Shown: piece by piece, positions 33,394 to 35,304 of the stretch | Numbering within the stretch: position 1 is the stretch's first letter | Layout: each line of letters starts with the position of its first letter | Assembly (NCBI GenBank): GCA_902559415.1 | Contig: CACEHW010000007.1 | Location: forward strand, 1-35,304 | Direction: 5' to 3' | Source: an uncultured Fidelibacterota bacterium | GTDB lineage: Bacteria > Fidelibacterota > Marinisomatia > Marinisomatales > UBA1611 | DNA length: 35,304 nt | Position numbers and translations under genes: made by a program | Notes under the pieces: model-generated | Databases searched by the model: none | The model's input: the letters and a program-made list of their open reading frames with translations, nothing else | What the model was told of the DNA's origin: nothing

Positions 33394-33785
33394 TGTGAAA
33401 TATCCGCTATTGTTAGGTTGTCAAAAAGGTTTCTTATAGAGTCATTAATTTTGTTAATGGGGGTGCGAATATTGCAGCTATTTAGATGGTCACATCCAGC
33501 TTCAAAATAACAGTCCATAATAGCTGTAGGACCCTCTAAAATTTCAAAAAAATGATTTAGTGTCGTACTCTCTATTTTTTTTGATGCTTTATATCCACCA
33601 TTTGGTCCTTTGAAAGATTCAATTATATCTGAGCTGGCTAGTTTTTGGAGTGTCTTCGCTAAAATTTCTTTAGGTATTCCATAAGAAGATGCGATCTCAG
33701 ATACTGGAACGAGTTTTTCCTTGTTTTCTTGGAGGTGCCTCATAGCAATGAGAGCATATTCTACTTTTTTAGTAATCTTTAACAT
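33390..33785 (-). CDS. iscR: Rrf2-family [2Fe-2S] repressor, IscR-type
   Basis: 131 residues: a winged helix (VPVSEIASSYGIPKEILAKT, LQKLASSDIIESFKGPNGGY) followed by the cluster motif Cys92-x5-Cys98-x5-Cys104. Cysteine numbers equal those of E. coli IscR; the fourth E. coli ligand, His107, is Arg here. It should repress the suf genes when clusters are plentiful. Start set at ATG 33785. An upstream ATG at 33833 would add residues whose codons lie in the promoter: the -10 box is at 33837-33832. Confidence 0.9.
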   Translation of the reverse strand: MLKITKKVEYALIAMRHLQENKEKLVPVSEIASSYGIPKEILAKTLQKLASSDIIESFKGPNGGYKASKKIESTTLNHFFEILEGPTAIMDCYFEAGCDHLNSCNIRTPINKINDSIRNLFDNLTIADISQ

Positions 33786-33831
33786 TTTTTTGGACTGGAA
33801 GTATATAGCCAGAATGTAAATAAAACCAAAC

Positions 33832-33859
33832 ATTATATACGACTAATTTTGTCGGATAT
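33832..33859 (-). promoter_or_regulatory. iscR-suf promoter with IscR type-1-like operator
   Basis: The 25-base palindrome 33835-33859 (arms ATAT-CCGAC and GTCG-TATAT) matches E. coli IscR type-1 consensus at 21 of 25 positions. A TATAAT -10 box lies at 33837-33832 on the minus strand, so the site covers the -10 to about -34 region. It controls the first gene of the suf run. Confidence 0.8.
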
Positions 33860-33881
33860 AATATCTAAGAAGAGAGTAAGC

Positions 33882-34922
33882 TTATAGATTAGCTATGACA
33901 GGCTTGTCTTTTGCACTAATAATTTCTCCAATAACTTTTGCTTTATTACCAAAATCATTTAAAAATGCCTCGGCATCTTTTGGTGGTAATGTTATCAGAA
34001 GTCCTCCAGAAGTTTGCGCATCGCATATAATTAACTTTTCATTGTACGATAGTTCAGAACTAAAATTTGTATACTTTTCAGCATGTTCAAGATTGCGTTT
34101 TGATCCACCCGGCATTATCCCTTCTTCTATTAAGTCCAATGTTCCTGGCAACAAATCAATCTGGTTAAAATAAATTTTCGCAGATACTTTACTAGATTTG
34201 CAAATTTCAATTAGGTGCCCAACTAGCCCAAATCCGGTGATATCTGTAACCGCGTTTGGAGTAAATTTTTGTGCAACTTCAGAAGCTTTTTTGTTTAAGT
34301 TTTTCATAGTCTCTATAGCGGAAGATATAATTTTAGAAGAGGCTTTTTCTTTTTTAATTGCTGTTGATATAATTCCTGTACCAATAGGTTTCGTGAGAAT
34401 TATTTTGTCGCCTTCTTTAGCACCTGCATTCGTCCAAATATTTTTTTCAATTACCTCTCCCGTTACAACTAAGCCGTATTTTGGTTCATTATCATCTATT
34501 GAATGTCCACCGACTATTGGTATCCCTGCTTCTGCTGCCTTGTCTGCTCCACCTTGCATAATCTCAGATAATATTTCATTTGGAAGCTTCTGGATAGGGA
34601 ATCCAACTATATTTAAAGCAAATAAAGGTCGGCCACCCATAGCATAAATATCCGATAGAGAATTTGCTGCAGATATTTGTCCAAATGTATATGGATCATC
34701 AACAATTGGTGTGAAAAAATCAACAGTTTGGAGAATGATCTTTCCATCGCTAAGGCGTACGACAGCTGCATCATCCGTACTAGTATAGTCCGTGATAACA
34801 GAGTTGTTTGTGCTCATCTTTACATTACCCAGAACCTGGGCTAGGTCTTCAGGACCAATTTTACAAGCTCAGCCAGCACCATGGCTAAACGTAGTTAGCC
34901 TGATTTTTTCTCGACCTTTCAT
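33882..34922 (-). CDS. selD: Selenide, water dikinase SelD, itself selenocysteine-containing
   Basis: 346 residues with one in-frame UGA at codon 18 (E. coli SelD is 347). From ATG 34922 the frame reads RLTTFSHGAG-Sec-ACKIGPEDL; E. coli has SHGAGCGCKISP, so Sec18 stands at the catalytic Cys17 position, with Cys20 and Lys21 preserved. Then TSTDDAAVVRLSDG, TVDFFTPIVDDPYTFGQIS, GGHSIDDNEPKYGL and TDITGFGLVGHL follow. SelD makes selenophosphate from selenide and ATP, the selenium donor for selenocysteine tRNA. A start at ATG 34817 would drop the whole catalytic loop. No ribosome site is strong. It is next to iscR-suf on the same strand, and divergent to korA. Confidence 0.93.
34827..34841 (-). 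promoter_or_regulatory. Candidate bacterial SECIS hairpin within selD
   Basis: CCCAG-GTT-CTGGG plus one outer G-U pair forms a hairpin whose loop begins with G, 33 bases after the UGA; known bacterial SECIS elements have a G at loop position 1-2 and lie about 16-37 bases downstream. A second stem, GGTC-CTGAA-GACC (34856-34844), lies between and might assist. Confidence 0.55.
34869..34871 (-). other. In-frame UGA selenocysteine codon of selD
   Basis: The minus-strand triplet TGA is codon 18 of selD, flanked by sequence that continues the SelD family without interruption on both sides. Reading it as a stop would remove the catalytic residue; reading it as Sec gives the known selenoprotein form of SelD. 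Confidence 0.92.
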
Positions 34923-35114
34923 TAAGTAAAATTAACAATTTAAAGTTCTATAAAACATCAATTCAAATTTTTTTTGAAATCTTTAGAATCTGTTTTGACA
35001 TATAATAACGAATGGTAAATTAAACCTATATATATATTGAATTTTTAGTGGTTAATGCTGAAGATTTAATTATTAAAAATTTTATTTTCAATATTCAATG
35101 TAGAGACAGGAACA

Positions 35115-35304
35115 ATGGGAAAAACATTTAAAACGATTGATGATGCGGTTATTCGCTTCGCTGGTGATTCTGGCGATGGAATGCAATTAACGGGAGGTAG
35201 ATTTACAGAAACTACTGCTACTTTAGGTAATGACCTAAGTACGTTGCCTGATTTCCCTGCTGAAATTAGAGCCCCTGCTGGCTCATTAGCAGGTGTAAGT
35301 GCAT
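35115..35304 (+). CDS. korA: 2-oxoacid:ferredoxin oxidoreductase alpha subunit, start only
   Basis: 63 codons before the window ends. [18 protein letters not shown] and [18 protein letters not shown] are the start of the gamma domain joined to alpha in KorA-type 2-oxoglutarate/2-oxoacid oxidoreductases. The enzyme would convert 2-oxoacids to acyl-CoA with reduced ferredoxin. Ribosome site AGACAGGAACA. The divergent gap 34923-35114 should hold promoters for selD and korA. Confidence 0.9.
   Translation, partial: MGKTFKTIDDAVIRFAGDSGDGMQLTGGRFTETTATLGNDLSTLPDFPAEIRAPAGSLAGVSA

Noticed and set aside
33786-33833. N-terminal extension of IscR from ATG 33833
   Set aside because: Its codons overlap the -10 box and the residues do not fit the Rrf2 family; start at 33785 aligns cysteines with E. 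coli numbering.
34198-34647. Long + strand open frame opposite selD
   Set aside because: Antisense to a well conserved gene; no domain recognisable.
33882-34817. selD starting at ATG 34817
   Set aside because: It would lack the catalytic Sec/Lys loop; the frame continues upstream through UGA with clear SelD similarity.
34844-34856. GGTC-CTGAA-GACC stem as the main SECIS
   Set aside because: G is third in the loop and the stem has only four pairs; the CCCAG stem fits the rule better. Kept as a possible helper.
34995-35006. TTGACA next to TATAAT as a korA promoter
   Set aside because: The two boxes are adjacent with no spacer, so they cannot serve as one promoter; either alone could still be used.

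Overview
The window (about one third G+C) looks like a chromosomal segment of an uncultured marine bacterium of the Bacteroidota/FCB side of the tree, most likely Candidatus Marinimicrobia (SAR406). This placement is inference. It rests on a secreted protein ending in a Por/T9SS-type sorting domain, a huge TonB-dependent receptor with a CarboxypepD-like N-terminus, a DUF2480-like gene inside the SUF cluster, an EtfAB-EtfD module and a 2-oxoacid:ferredoxin oxidoreductase. I saw no phage, insertion sequence, CRISPR array, rRNA or tRNA gene.

Layout. 1-435 (-): start of an RNase E/G gene, cut by the window edge. 436-766: the only gene-free stretch above 300 bases. 767-8205 (+): peptidase E, CysQ-like phosphatase, ThyX, a hexapeptide acyltransferase, a fused E1 alpha/beta 2-oxoacid dehydrogenase overlapping a FabD-like acyltransferase, and a glutaryl-CoA-type acyl-CoA dehydrogenase. 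8214-11526 (-): bacterioferritin-like protein, biotin ligase, a membrane protein and the large subunit of an acyl-CoA mutase. 11622-12987 (+): three small genes, including a zinc ribbon and DUF3467. 12984-19463 (-): PAP2 phosphatase, a 1274-residue TonB receptor rich in Asp/Asn/Gly calcium-type loops, and a T9SS-type secreted protein, with a strong terminator hairpin pressed against the receptor start. 19743-23616 (+): EtfB, EtfA and membrane FeS protein EtfD. 33785 down to 23629 (-): a compact run iscR, DUF59, sufA, sufB, sufC, sufD, sufE, sufT, sufS, DUF2480-like, dCMP deaminase, 2OG-Fe(II) oxygenase, cation/proton antiporter. 34922-33882 (-): selD. 35115 onward (+): start of korA.

Main discoveries. 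(1) The selD reading frame does not begin at the first ATG after an apparent stop. An in-frame UGA at 34871-34869 occupies the position of the catalytic Cys of SelD, so this selenophosphate synthetase is itself a selenoprotein, with a SECIS-like hairpin 33 bases downstream. (2) A 25-bp palindrome at 33835-33859 matches the E. coli IscR type-1 site consensus at 21 of 25 positions and overlaps the -10 of the iscR-suf operon, while the encoded IscR keeps Cys92/98/104 but has Arg where E. coli has the His107 ligand. (3) The TonB receptor carries about ten DxDxDG-like loops. (4) A 33-residue single-membrane-span ORF lies at 19668-19567.

How the genes work together. GcdH, the fused E1, the acyl-CoA mutase and biotin ligase point to amino-acid/acyl-CoA catabolism. 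Acyl-CoA dehydrogenase electrons would pass through EtfAB to EtfD and the quinone pool. The SUF system supplies the clusters that EtfD and KorAB-type enzymes need, and SelD next to SufS hints at shared sulfur/selenium supply. ThyX and dCMP deaminase together give a route dCMP to dUMP to dTMP.
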